Source: Gammaproteobacteria bacterium BRH_c0 (GTDB lineage Bacteria > Pseudomonadota > Gammaproteobacteria > Pseudomonadales > Porticoccaceae). From it: a stretch of DNA of 32,331 bases. Both the position numbers and the translations under genes were made by a program. The notes beneath the pieces are model-generated. The model had not been told where the DNA came from and did not search any database. It was given only the letters and a program-made list of their open reading frames with translations. Positions 25,210 through 32,331 of the stretch are shown here, piece by piece. The first letter of the stretch is position 1. Each line of letters opens with the position of its first letter. The DNA lies in the NCBI GenBank assembly GCA_000961645.1, contig LADM01000055.1, forward strand, positions 1-32,331. The letters are read 5' to 3'.

Positions 25210-26388
25210 ATGCGTGAAGTTGTTATCGTCGGCGCACAGCGTACCGCCATTGGCTCATTCCTCGGCACACTGGCAGGGATGCCAGCCCATGTTCTCGGGG
25301 CCAGTGTCATCCGTGCACTGATCGACCAGTGCCAGGTGGACCCTCACCTGATTGATGAAGTAATCCTCGGCCAGGTGCTTACTGCCGGCCATGGCCAGAA
25401 TCCGGCCCGCCAGGCCGCCATCAACGCCGGCCTGCCGAACACCACCCCGGCCATGGGTGTCAGCAAGGTTTGTGGCTCCGGACTCAAGGCGGTACATCTG
25501 GCCGCCCAGGCCATCATGCTGGGTGATGCGGACATCATTATTGCCGGTGGCCAGGAGAGCATGAGCCAGGCCGCCCATGTACTGAAGGGCAGCCGCGACG
25601 GCTTGCGTATGGGCGACGGAAAAATCATTGATTCCATGATTGTTGATGGCCTCCAGGACGCCTTTGCGGGCTACCACATGGGCATTACTGCGGAAAATCT
25701 GGTGGATAAGTTCACGATCAGCCGCGAAGACCAGGATATCTTTGCTGCCCACTCGCAGCACAAGACCGAAGCCGCCATCAACGCCGGGCGCTTTGCTGCC
25801 GAGATTACCCCCCTCTCGATCCCGCAGCGCAAAGGCGATCCAGTGATATTCAATCAGGACGAATACCCCAAAAAGGGGGTTACTGTCGAGAGTCTCGCGG
25901 CCTTGAAGCCCGCCTTCAAAAAAGAGGGATCGGTGACAGCTGGCAATGCCTCTGGAATCAATGACGGCGCCGCCGCGGTATTGATGATGAGCGCCGTCAA
26001 GGCCGACGAACTGGGACTCAAACCCCTGGTGCGCATCCATGCCTATGCCAATGCCGGTGTCGATCCGGCCATTATGGGCAGCGGCCCCATCCCGGCTGTG
26101 CAGCGCTGCCTCAAGCGGGCCGGCTGGACCATCGATGATCTCGACCTGATCGAAGCCAACGAAGCCTTCGCCGCCCAAGCCATCGCCGTTAACCGGCAGC
26201 TGGGCTGGGATACCGACAGGGTCAATGTCAACGGTGGCGCCATCGCCCTTGGCCACCCCATCGGGGCTTCCGGTTGCCGCATTCTGGTGACTCTGATCCA
26301 CGAAATGCTCAGGCGCGATGCCCGCAAGGGCCTGGCGACCCTGTGCATCGGCGGTGGCATGGGCGTGGCGCTGGCAGTAGAGCGTTAA
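25210..26388 (+). CDS. Acetyl-CoA C-acetyltransferase (biosynthetic-type thiolase)
   Basis: The enzyme condenses two acetyl-CoA to acetoacetyl-CoA and cleaves it in reverse, feeding ketone-body, polyhydroxybutyrate or fatty-acid pathways. It has 392 residues, the standard length. The nucleophile Cys88 is in [10 protein letters not shown], the catalytic His349 in [14 protein letters not shown], and the acid/base Cys379 in CIGGGMG. The middle NEAFAAQ is also intact, so the enzyme should be active. The gene stands alone, between cpxA and a bidirectional terminator. Whether it is the AtoB, PhaA or a broader FadA-like form cannot be settled from the sequence; the AtoB/PhaA type fits best. Confidence 0.92.
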   Translation: MREVVIVGAQRTAIGSFLGTLAGMPAHVLGASVIRALIDQCQVDPHLIDEVILGQVLTAGHGQNPARQAAINAGLPNTTPAMGVSKVCGSGLKAVHLAAQAIMLGDADIIIAGGQESMSQAAHVLKGSRDGLRMGDGKIIDSMIVDGLQDAFAGYHMGITAENLVDKFTISREDQDIFAAHSQHKTEAAINAGRFAAEITPLSIPQRKGDPVIFNQDEYPKKGVTVESLAALKPAFKKEGSVTAGNASGINDGAAAVLMMSAVKADELGLKPLVRIHAYANAGVDPAIMGSGPIPAVQRCLKRAGWTIDDLDLIEANEAFAAQAIAVNRQLGWDTDRVNVNGGAIALGHPIGASGCRILVTLIHEMLRRDARKGLATLCIGGGMGVALAVER

Positions 26389-26397
26389 GCCAGACAC

Positions 26398-26428
26398 AAA
26401 AACCCCGGATTTAGGTCCGGGGTTTTTT
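26398..26428. terminator. Bidirectional terminator, thiolase / sspB
   Basis: CCCCGGA (26403-26409) pairs with TCCGGGG (26416-26422) around a 6-base loop, with A residues before and six T after. The stem extends through A-T pairs, so it can stop transcription from both convergent genes. Confidence 0.9.
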
Positions 26429-26443
26429 GTGTAAAGAGAGGCG

Positions 26444-26887
26444 CTACTTGATGATTTTCAGGCTCGGTCGCTTGCTGCTGCCCTTACTGATAGGCACTGA
26501 ACTCTCTACACCAGGGGGTTTGTCGCGCCGCGATTTAGCTTTTCCTGAAGGTGGTGGCTCCGGATCAGGGCTTTCGGGCTGAAACACCATGCCCTGCCCA
26601 TTCTCCTGGGCGTAAATACCCACCACGGCCACAACCGGGATAAAAATATCGGTCGGTAAACCACCAAAGCGGGTACTGAAACTGATGGATTCACGATCCA
26701 TATGGAAAGCTGTGACCGCACGGGGAGCCACATTGAGGACTATCTGGCCATCGCTGACATAGCGCTGGGGAACATTGACCCCGTCCACATAGGCATCCAC
26801 CACCAGATAGGGGGTGCAGTTGTTGTCCACAATCCAGTCATAAAATGCCTGGAGCAGGTAGGGACGGTTGGAGGTCATCTTGGCCAT
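26444..26887 (-). CDS. sspB: ClpXP protease specificity-enhancing factor SspB
   Basis: This cytoplasmic adaptor delivers ssrA-tagged and other substrates to ClpXP. The folded domain (about 7-110) begins with NRPYLLQAFYDWIVDNNCTP, very close to E. coli SspB, and contains VNVPQRYV and FSTRFGG, the substrate groove. A flexible Pro/Lys/Ser-rich tail follows. The last residues, LKIIK, match the ClpX-binding motif (LRVVK in E. coli). It has 147 residues, slightly shorter than in E. coli. It lies 51 bases behind sspA on the same strand, so the two are probably one transcript ended by the shared hairpin. ATG 26887 or 26878 could be the start; neither has a strong ribosome-binding site. Confidence 0.93.
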   Translation of the reverse strand: MAKMTSNRPYLLQAFYDWIVDNNCTPYLVVDAYVDGVNVPQRYVSDGQIVLNVAPRAVTAFHMDRESISFSTRFGGLPTDIFIPVVAVVGIYAQENGQGMVFQPESPDPEPPPSGKAKSRRDKPPGVESSVPISKGSSKRPSLKIIK

Positions 26888-26938
26888 AAGAGAACAGTTC
26901 CAGTGCGCGCAGGTTACAGGGAGTATCCCAACGGGCTT

Positions 26939-27568
26939 CTAGCGCATTTCCCTTTCAAGTTCTGTCAGGCTGAGCCGGAACGACGGCCGCTCAAACAGTT
27001 TTTTCATATAAGTGAGCATGGGCTTGGTTTGCGCGGTGTTGGGCAATTTAATGCCGAGCATTTCCAGTCGCCACAACAGCGGCGCCAGGCAGCAGTCCAC
27101 CAGGGTGAATTCCTCGTTCATGAAATAAGGCATTTCGGCAAAGATAGGTGCCACAGCCAGCAGGCTTTCACGCAGATGCTTGCGCGCCTTGTCAGCTTCC
27201 TTTGACTCCGGCGCAGCCAGTATTGCATCCACATCACCGCACCAGTCCTTCTCGATGCGGTACATGAACTGGCGACTCTGGGCCCTGGTCACCGGATACA
27301 CCGGCAACAGGGGTGGATGGGGGAAGCGCTCGTCCAGGTATTCCATCATCACCTTGGACTCGAAGAGAACCAGCTCCCTGTCGAGCAGGGTGGGGAGGGT
27401 TCCGTAGGGATTGATTTCGAGCACCTCGGCAGAAATCGCCTCGGGATTCACAGTTTCAACATCGACCGTGATGCCCTTTTCGGCCAGCACTATTCTCACC
27501 CGATGGCTGTAATGACAGGCCGGATCGGAGAAGAACGTCATCGTAGAGCGTCTGGCTACAACCCCCAT
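26939..27568 (-). CDS. sspA: Stringent starvation protein A (GST-fold RNA polymerase-associated)
   Basis: SspA is a glutathione-transferase-like protein without transferase activity that binds RNA polymerase during starvation. The N-terminal thioredoxin-like domain (about 10-85) has MTFFSDPACHYSHRVRIVLAEKG, and the middle shows VMMEYLDERFPHPPLLPVYPV, a run nearly identical to E. coli SspA. The helical C-domain follows. It has 209 residues, the usual length. It sits 57 bases after the cytochrome b/c1 gene and 51 before sspB, the usual gammaproteobacterial neighbourhood. It could be co-transcribed with petA-petBC. Confidence 0.93.
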   Translation of the reverse strand: MGVVARRSTMTFFSDPACHYSHRVRIVLAEKGITVDVETVNPEAISAEVLEINPYGTLPTLLDRELVLFESKVMMEYLDERFPHPPLLPVYPVTRAQSRQFMYRIEKDWCGDVDAILAAPESKEADKARKHLRESLLAVAPIFAEMPYFMNEEFTLVDCCLAPLLWRLEMLGIKLPNTAQTKPMLTYMKKLFERPSFRLSLTELEREMR

Positions 27569-27625
27569 TCGGATTTCCTCAGTTCAGGAATGCGGAATCA
27601 AACGACCGGCGGTCGCTGATCCGAT

Positions 27626-29680
27626 TCAGTGTACGTCTTTCCAATACTCCCGGTTGAGCAGCCATACCCAGACCAGCAGGAAGGCGAGAAACAGCAGGAC
27701 GTAAATGCCGATGGTCTTGCGCTGCTCGGCCACAGGATCGGCCATGTAACCCATAAAGTTGACCAGATCATACACTGCCGTATCAAACTCTTCAGGACTC
27801 ATTTTGCCTTCAGTAACCAGCGAATAGCTGCCGCAGGGATCATCCAGTATTGGCTCACCGGTCAACGGATCCTGTTTGACGCCACCATTGGCCGCCTTGA
27901 CAGGACCGGGCGCACATTCCTGCAAGCCCTGCAAATCGAGCAGGACGTGGGGCATGGCAACGTCGGGGAATACCTTGTTGTTGACACCGACGCCGCGCAG
28001 GGGATCAACATAAAAATTGCGCAGGTAGGTGTAGAGCCACTCCGGTGAACGCACCCGGGTCAGCAGGGTGAGGTCCGGTGGCGGTGCGCCAAACCACTTT
28101 TTCGCTTCTGCATGAGGCATGGATATTGTCATCAGGTCACCGATCTTCTGATCGGCATGAACCAGATTTTCCATGACCATTTTTTCTGGAATATTCAGAT
28201 CCGCAGCGACACGCCCCCAGCGGGAATACTGGGCGGCGTGACATCCCATGCAATAGTTGACGAACAGCTTGGCGCCATTTTGCAGGGAGGCCTTGTCGGA
28301 CGGGTCCAGCTCCACGCTGTCGCAGTCGATGGTGCCACATGCGTGGGAACTTTCTGCGCCCACTGCCTTGAGGGGCAGGAAGATCAGCAGTGCCACGACA
28401 AACAGGACACCCAGGGATTTAAGACCACCCATGCCACCATCAGTGGTCACCCGCGCAGGCTCCGGCAAGGTTTTCTCGTGCTTGGTCCAGAACCACATGC
28501 CGATAAAGTAGGCAAAGTAGATAACGGTACAGACCTGCGCCAGGATGGTACGGGCGGGCGTTGGAGCCTTGACACCCAGCACACCCAAAATCACAAAGGC
28601 AGCGACAAAAACCAGAATCATCACACGGCTGATCTTGCCCTTATAGCGCATCGACTTGACCGGACTGCGGTCAAGCCAGGGCAGAACGAAGAGGATGGCA
28701 ATGGCAGCGGCCATGGTGACAAAGCCAAGAAATTTGGCTGTAAGCGGCCCAATTTCAAAGGTCACTGCTCGTAGCATTGAGTAGAACGGCGTGAAATACC
28801 AAACAGGCGCAATATGGTCAGGGGTTTTCAGCGGGTTGGCAATTTCAAAGTTGGCTTTCTCCAGGAAGTAGCCGCCCATCTCCGGCACGAAGAAGAGGAT
28901 GAAAGAGAACACCATCAGGAACACCACCACCGGCACCAGATCGTGCACCGTGTAGTAGGGGTGGAAGGGAATACCGTCGCGGGGTACGCCGTTCTCATCC
29001 TTGTTTTTCTTGATTTCAACGCCATCGGGGTTGTTGGAACCCACTTCGTGGAGTGCCAGGATATGCAGCACCACCAGGGCCAGCAACACGATGGGCAGCG
29101 CCACCACGTGGAGAGACATAAAGCGGTTCAGAGTAATACCGGAAATCAGATAGTCACCGCGTACCCACTCGACTATATCCGGACCGATTACTGGAATGGC
29201 ACCAAACAGGGAGATAATCACCTGCGCGCCCCAGTAGGACATCTGGCCCCAGGGCAGCACATAGCCCATAAAGGCTTCGGCCATCAGAGCCAGGTAGATC
29301 GCCATACCGAAAATCCACACCAGTTCCCGCGGTGCCTTGTAGGAACCGTAGATCAAACCGCGGAACATATGCAGGTAGACAACAACAAAAAACGCCGAGG
29401 CTCCGGTGGAGTGGATATAGCGCAGAATCCAGCCATAATCCACATCCCGCATGATGTATTCGACAGAGGCAAAAGCGCCTTCCGCGGTCGGGTTATAGCT
29501 CATCAGCAGCCAGATGCCCGACACCAGCTGGATAACCAGCACCAGCAGGGACAACACGCCGAAAAAGTACCAGAAGTTGAAGTTTTTGGGCGCGTAGTAT
29601 TTGCCCATGTGGGTATCCCAGGCGCGCTGCACTGGCAGCCGCTTGTCAACCCATTTCCAGATGCCTGCCAAGCCGCTCAT
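27626..29680 (-). CDS. petBC: Fused cytochrome b and cytochrome c1 of the bc1 complex
   Basis: One uninterrupted 684-residue frame carries two subunits of ubiquinol:cytochrome c oxidoreductase. Residues 1-405 are cytochrome b with about eight helices. Heme-b ligands are His90, His104, His191 and His206, and the Qo-site motif reads PVWY (292-295) rather than PEWY. A short cytoplasmic linker with Lys401-Lys421 leads to a hydrophobic segment (about 422-440) ending in VGA, which looks like the signal peptide of cytochrome c1. From about 443 the c1 part follows: CMGCH heme-c site (477-481), the axial Met probably Met576 in DVAMPH, and a C-terminal anchor (about 656-676). A similar fused precursor, FbcH, is known in Bradyrhizobium, where it is cut into b and c1. 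The gene overlaps petA (TAATG). Confidence 0.93.
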   Translation of the reverse strand: MSGLAGIWKWVDKRLPVQRAWDTHMGKYYAPKNFNFWYFFGVLSLLVLVIQLVSGIWLLMSYNPTAEGAFASVEYIMRDVDYGWILRYIHSTGASAFFVVVYLHMFRGLIYGSYKAPRELVWIFGMAIYLALMAEAFMGYVLPWGQMSYWGAQVIISLFGAIPVIGPDIVEWVRGDYLISGITLNRFMSLHVVALPIVLLALVVLHILALHEVGSNNPDGVEIKKNKDENGVPRDGIPFHPYYTVHDLVPVVVFLMVFSFILFFVPEMGGYFLEKANFEIANPLKTPDHIAPVWYFTPFYSMLRAVTFEIGPLTAKFLGFVTMAAAIAILFVLPWLDRSPVKSMRYKGKISRVMILVFVAAFVILGVLGVKAPTPARTILAQVCTVIYFAYFIGMWFWTKHEKTLPEPARVTTDGGMGGLKSLGVLFVVALLIFLPLKAVGAESSHACGTIDCDSVELDPSDKASLQNGAKLFVNYCMGCHAAQYSRWGRVAADLNIPEKMVMENLVHADQKIGDLMTISMPHAEAKKWFGAPPPDLTLLTRVRSPEWLYTYLRNFYVDPLRGVGVNNKVFPDVAMPHVLLDLQGLQECAPGPVKAANGGVKQDPLTGEPILDDPCGSYSLVTEGKMSPEEFDTAVYDLVNFMGYMADPVAEQRKTIGIYVLLFLAFLLVWVWLLNREYWKDVH

Positions 29681-30285
29681 TACGCGCCCTCCTGGTCGAT
29701 ACCAATCACAATCACACTATCGCTCTCGTAGGAATACGGAGGCACTTCGAGGTTGGTGGGGGCGGGAACGCCCTGGTAAACACGACCAGCCAGGTCAAAC
29801 TTGGAACCGTGACAGGGACAGAAGAAACCACCCAGCCATTGCTCATCAGCATTGCCGCTGGCGGGATCGACCCCCACTTCGGGACGGAACATGGGGGCAC
29901 AGCCAAGGTGGGTGCAAAGACCCACCATCACCAGGTATTCGGCCTTGATAGCGCGGTTGACCGGATCAACATAGGTCGGCTGGAGAGATTCTTCGGAATT
30001 CGGATCGCTAATTTTGTCAGTTGTTTCTGCCAATGAAGCAAGGGCAGCTTCAGTGCGACGGAGAACGTAAACCGGCTTGCCGCGCCACTCGACAGTAATC
30101 ATCTGGCCTGGCTCGATTTGGCTGATATTGGCCTTGACCGGGGCCCCGGCCGCTTTGGCCTTGGCACTCGGATGCCAGGAACCGACAAACGGGATGGCAG
30201 CTCCGACCACTCCGGCGGCACCCACCACACAGGTGGCTCCCGTCAGAAAACGGCGGCGCCCTTGATTGACTCCGTCATTGCTCAT
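29680..30285 (-). CDS. petA: Rieske iron-sulfur subunit of the bc1 complex
   Basis: This 201-residue subunit passes electrons from ubiquinol to cytochrome c1. The N-terminus has a twin-arginine motif (GRRRFLTGA) followed by an uncleaved transmembrane helix (about 13-36), so it is exported folded by Tat. The 2Fe-2S cluster ligands are in CTHLGC and CPCHGS, both complete, with the two extra Cys that form the disulfide. I chose ATG 30285, because GGAGAA stands just upstream and the protein then begins MSNDGVNQ. A longer in-frame extension to 30360 has no ribosome-binding site and lies in what should be leader. It is the first gene of the pet unit, after the rpsI terminator, so a promoter should lie in 30286-30407. 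Confidence 0.94.
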   Translation of the reverse strand: MSNDGVNQGRRRFLTGATCVVGAAGVVGAAIPFVGSWHPSAKAKAAGAPVKANISQIEPGQMITVEWRGKPVYVLRRTEAALASLAETTDKISDPNSEESLQPTYVDPVNRAIKAEYLVMVGLCTHLGCAPMFRPEVGVDPASGNADEQWLGGFFCPCHGSKFDLAGRVYQGVPAPTNLEVPPYSYESDSVIVIGIDQEGA

Positions 30286-30407
30286 GAAGTTCTCCGTTAA
30301 GGCAGCAAAGAATCTTGTTTTGGCGAGGGTAAAATGGCGAGCAATGGTAATGAAAAGCACTGCCCATTACAAGCTGCCAAAACTATCGGTTTGTGCAACA
30401 TCCTGAT

Positions 30408-30445
30408 TTTAAAAACAAAAACGCCCAGCATTTCGACTGGGCGTT
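30408..30445 (-). terminator. Rho-independent terminator after rpsI
   Basis: AACGCCCAG and CTGGGCGTT (30420-30428 and 30437-30445) form a 9-bp stem with an 8-base loop, followed on the minus strand by T-rich sequence TTTTTGTTTTT. It separates the ribosomal genes from the pet genes. I saw no confident -35/-10 pair for petA in the 120 bases after it. Confidence 0.92.
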
Positions 30446-30471
30446 CGTTCGTCCAACCAGGAACAGCAGGC

Positions 30472-30864
30472 TTAACGCTTGGAGTACTGGGGACGTTTGC
30501 GAGCCTTGCGCAGGCCGACTTTCTTGCGCTCGACTTCACGGGCATCGCGGGTCAGGAAACCGGCGCGACGCAGGGAAGCACGCAGATTCTCATCATACTG
30601 CAGCAGTGCGCGGGCGATACCGTGGCGGATCGCACCGGCCTGACCGAAGCTGCCACCACCGCTGACGGTGATATTGGCGTCGAACTTGGCCGAGCTGTCA
30701 GTGAGTTCGAGGGGCTGGCGCACGATCATACGGGCCACTTCACGACCGAAGTAATTTTCGATGGTGCGATCGTTGATGGTGATGGTGCCGTTGCCGCTTT
30801 TCAGGAAAACACGGGCGGAGGACGTTTTGCGACGACCTGTTCCGTAGTATTGGGTTTCTGCCAT
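30472..30864 (-). CDS. rpsI: 30S ribosomal protein S9
   Basis: S9 is a small-subunit protein whose C-terminal tail reaches the P-site tRNA. The protein has 130 residues, as in E. coli. It begins [15 protein letters not shown] and ends KRPQYSKR, the basic tail with terminal Lys-Arg. It starts 13 bases after the rplM stop, and the two genes form the conserved rplM-rpsI operon, closed by a strong terminator. Confidence 0.97.
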   Translation of the reverse strand: MAETQYYGTGRRKTSSARVFLKSGNGTITINDRTIENYFGREVARMIVRQPLELTDSSAKFDANITVSGGGSFGQAGAIRHGIARALLQYDENLRASLRRAGFLTRDAREVERKKVGLRKARKRPQYSKR

Positions 30865-30877
30865 GGTCTGCTATCCG

Positions 30878-31306
30878 TCAGATATTCAGTTCTTGGGGCT
30901 GCTGGGCAGCATGGGGATGCTGATCGCCAGCATAGATTTTGAGCTTTTTGAACATGGCGCGACCAAGGGGACCCCTGGGCAGCATGCCCTTTACCGCCGT
31001 CTCAAGCGCCCGCTCCGGGGCCCTGTCCATCAGCTTCTCAAAGCTGAGGGTCTTGATGCCACCGGGGTATCCGGTGTGGCGATGGTAGAGCTTGTCCTTG
31101 GCCTTGTTGCCAGTGACACGAATTTTTTCGACGTTAACCACAACGATATAGTCGCCGGTATCCACATGGGGTGTGAACTCAGGCTTGTGTTTGCCGCGCA
31201 GCTTGCTGGCAATATCCGCAGCAAGCCGACCCAGAACCTTGTCTGCGGCATCTACCACGAACCAGTCGCGCGTTACGGTTTCGGGCTTTGCACTAAATGT
31301 TTTCAT
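30878..31306 (-). CDS. rplM: 50S ribosomal protein L13
   Basis: L13 is an early-assembly large-subunit protein. From ATG 31306 it has 142 residues, exactly the E. coli length, and starts [11 protein letters not shown]. Motifs [12 protein letters not shown] and [23 protein letters not shown] are family hallmarks. An upstream in-frame start would add ten residues with no family support and would lie in the leader. A sigma70 promoter with near-consensus boxes stands about 45-70 bases upstream. Confidence 0.97.
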   Translation of the reverse strand: MKTFSAKPETVTRDWFVVDAADKVLGRLAADIASKLRGKHKPEFTPHVDTGDYIVVVNVEKIRVTGNKAKDKLYHRHTGYPGGIKTLSFEKLMDRAPERALETAVKGMLPRGPLGRAMFKKLKIYAGDQHPHAAQQPQELNI

Positions 31307-31348
31307 CTTATCCAGCCTGATGTCAGGGGGGTTCAAAAAAGAGGGCGA

Positions 31349-31377
31349 ATTCTACCCACCGCCACGCGGCTTTTCAA
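31349..31377 (-). promoter_or_regulatory. sigma70 promoter of rplM-rpsI
   Basis: On the minus strand TTGAAA (complement of 31372-31377) and TAGAAT (complement of 31349-31354) are exactly 17 bases apart, each matching five or four of six consensus positions. A-rich sequence just upstream (complement of about 31384-31400) resembles an UP element, as is common for ribosomal protein promoters. The leader would be about 35 bases. Confidence 0.7.
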
Positions 31378-31430
31378 GTGGCATTTTTGTTTTTCTCCTT
31401 TGCCACCTCACAGTCGCCCGGCAATGGGTT

Positions 31431-32331
31431 TCAGGGCCGGTGGGCGCGGGCCAGATAGTCCCGGGATTGCATCTCCAGCAGGCGGCTGCGGGTGCGTTCA
31501 AACTCGAACGCCAGGCGTGTGCCGGTATAGATCGACTCAAGTTCGGCTTCGGCAGACACGATCAGCTTGACACTGCGATCATAGAATTCATCCACCAGGT
31601 TGATAAAGCGTCGCGCCTGATCCTCCATCGCTACCGTCATCACCGGCACATTGCTGACCAGTACGGCGTGGAACTCGCAGGCAATCTCTATATAGTCATT
31701 CTGACTGCGCGGCCCGTGGCAGAGGGCCTGAAAATCGAACCACACCACATCCTCGCCCACAAAGCGCGATGGGATGCTGCGCCCCTCCACTTCAATACTG
31801 ACACCACCCTGCACCTCCTCAGCCGCCGGAACCAGGCTGCGAAAGGCCAAATCAAGAGCCTCCTCCGCTTCCGCATCGAGAGGACTGTGGTAAATCTCTG
31901 CCTGCTCCAGAGCCCGCAATCGGTAGTCGACACCGCCGTCCACATTGACCACCTGGCAGTGCTTGTTGATAAGGGCAATGGCTGGCAAAAAGCGCTGACG
32001 CTGCAGGCCATCCTTATACAGGCCATCGGGGACAATATTGGAGGTCGCCACCAGGGTCACTCCACGCTTGAAGAGATGTTCAAACAGGGTGCCGAGAATC
32101 ATGGCGTCAGTGATGTCGGAGACAAAGAACTCATCGAAGCAGATCACCCGCGCTTCGCTGGCGATACTGTCGGCAACCTTTTCCAGCGGGTTTTTCTCAC
32201 CGCTGAGGGATTTCAGGTCGTGGTGGACGCGACGCATAAAGCGGTGGAAATGCGCCCGCATTTTTTCTTCAAAGGGGAGACTTTCGTAAAAATTGTCCAT
32301 CAGGTAGGTTTTACCCCGCCCTACCCCGCCC
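31431..32331 (-). CDS. zapE: Cell division protein ZapE (AFG1-like ATPase), 5' end beyond the window
   Basis: ZapE is an ATPase that acts on the Z-ring during cell division. The frame runs to the window edge, so the N-terminal part is missing. The last bases encode GVGRGKTYLMD, the Walker A motif, directly before the first in-window Met. Walker B is ICFDEFFVSD, and SNIVPDGLYKDGLQRQRFLP is the sensor region typical of AFG1/ZapE proteins. The C-terminal part, VDEFYDRSVKLIVSAE, is also characteristic. Position upstream of rplM is the same as in many gammaproteobacteria. The Met at 32298-32300 is internal, not the start. Confidence 0.93.
   Translation of the reverse strand, partial: GGVGRGKTYLMDNFYESLPFEEKMRAHFHRFMRRVHHDLKSLSGEKNPLEKVADSIASEARVICFDEFFVSDITDAMILGTLFEHLFKRGVTLVATSNIVPDGLYKDGLQRQRFLPAIALINKHCQVVNVDGGVDYRLRALEQAEIYHSPLDAEAEEALDLAFRSLVPAAEEVQGGVSIEVEGRSIPSRFVGEDVVWFDFQALCHGPRSQNDYIEIACEFHAVLVSNVPVMTVAMEDQARRFINLVDEFYDRSVKLIVSAEAELESIYTGTRLAFEFERTRSRLLEMQSRDYLARAHRP

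Noticed and set aside
25255-26397. 380-codon open frame on the minus strand across the thiolase gene
   Set aside because: The plus-strand thiolase has all three catalytic residues, and the antisense frame has no recognisable domain and would run through the terminator region.
28814-29731. 305-codon plus-strand frame opposite cytochrome b
   Set aside because: It is antisense to membrane-helix codons, very rich in His and Gln, and lacks a ribosome-binding site; a shadow of the conserved gene.
30286-30360. N-terminal extension of the Rieske protein by 25 residues
   Set aside because: The extension lacks a ribosome-binding site, while GGAGAA stands just before ATG 30285, and the Tat signal then sits at the proper distance from the start.
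32298-32300. ATG as the start of zapE
   Set aside because: The codons before it encode the Walker A motif GVGRGKT in the same frame, so the gene continues beyond the window and this Met is internal.

Overview
The window looks like chromosomal DNA from a free-living, probably aerobic and marine-type gammaproteobacterium (Cellvibrionales/OMG-like is my inference). The reasons are the order zapE, rplM-rpsI, petA-petB/C, sspA-sspB, a SspB ClpXP adaptor, a CpxP/CpxR/CpxA set, TamA/TamB, and a textbook Pho box in front of ppk. GC content is moderately high and coding is dense. I see no tRNA, rRNA, CRISPR array, prophage or transposase gene. Every large open frame antisense to the genes listed is a GC-rich shadow.

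Layout. 1-309: mostly non-coding, with one doubtful small leftward ORF and a good sigma70 promoter for the next gene. 310-1734: a PBP7-type murein endopeptidase carrying three LysM repeats, closed by a strong hairpin. 1951-4513: a two-gene unit of a ketosteroid-dehydrogenase/fumarate-reductase-type flavoprotein and an atypical SDR. 4577-5836: an MFS transporter on the minus strand. 6066-6560: a YqhA-family membrane protein. 6583-7947: the nucleotide nucleosidase PpnN on the minus strand. 8089-11099: a tightly overlapping trio of a small MscS-like channel, a soluble MgtE-like regulator lacking the channel domain, and full MgtE. 11193-16549: tamA-tamB, overlapping. 16570-18709: Pho box and polyphosphate kinase. 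18867-19014: a MITE-like element whose right flank supplies the stop codon of the next gene. 19011-21650: a large MMPL/RND-type exporter with an acidic DPFA-repeat insert (minus). 21789-22070: a SelW-like protein (minus). 22237-24985: cpxP (minus) diverging from cpxR-cpxA, separated by an array of CpxR-type half-sites with helical spacing. 25210-26388: acetyl-CoA acetyltransferase. 26444-32331, all minus: sspB, sspA, a fused cytochrome b/c1 gene, the Rieske gene, rpsI, rplM and the 5'-truncated zapE.

Themes. Much of the window concerns the cell envelope: murein hydrolysis, translocation and assembly module, Cpx stress sensing, channels and an RND exporter. Phosphate/polyphosphate metabolism, respiration (bc1 complex), translation and protein quality control also appear. 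The observations I rate highest are the single-ORF cytochrome b/c1 fusion, the cpxP-cpxR operator array, the Pho box and -10 element before ppk, the soluble MgtE paralogue between an MscS-like gene and mgtE, and the CTAG-flanked repeat at the end of the RND gene. I did not find a clearly new defence or mobile system.
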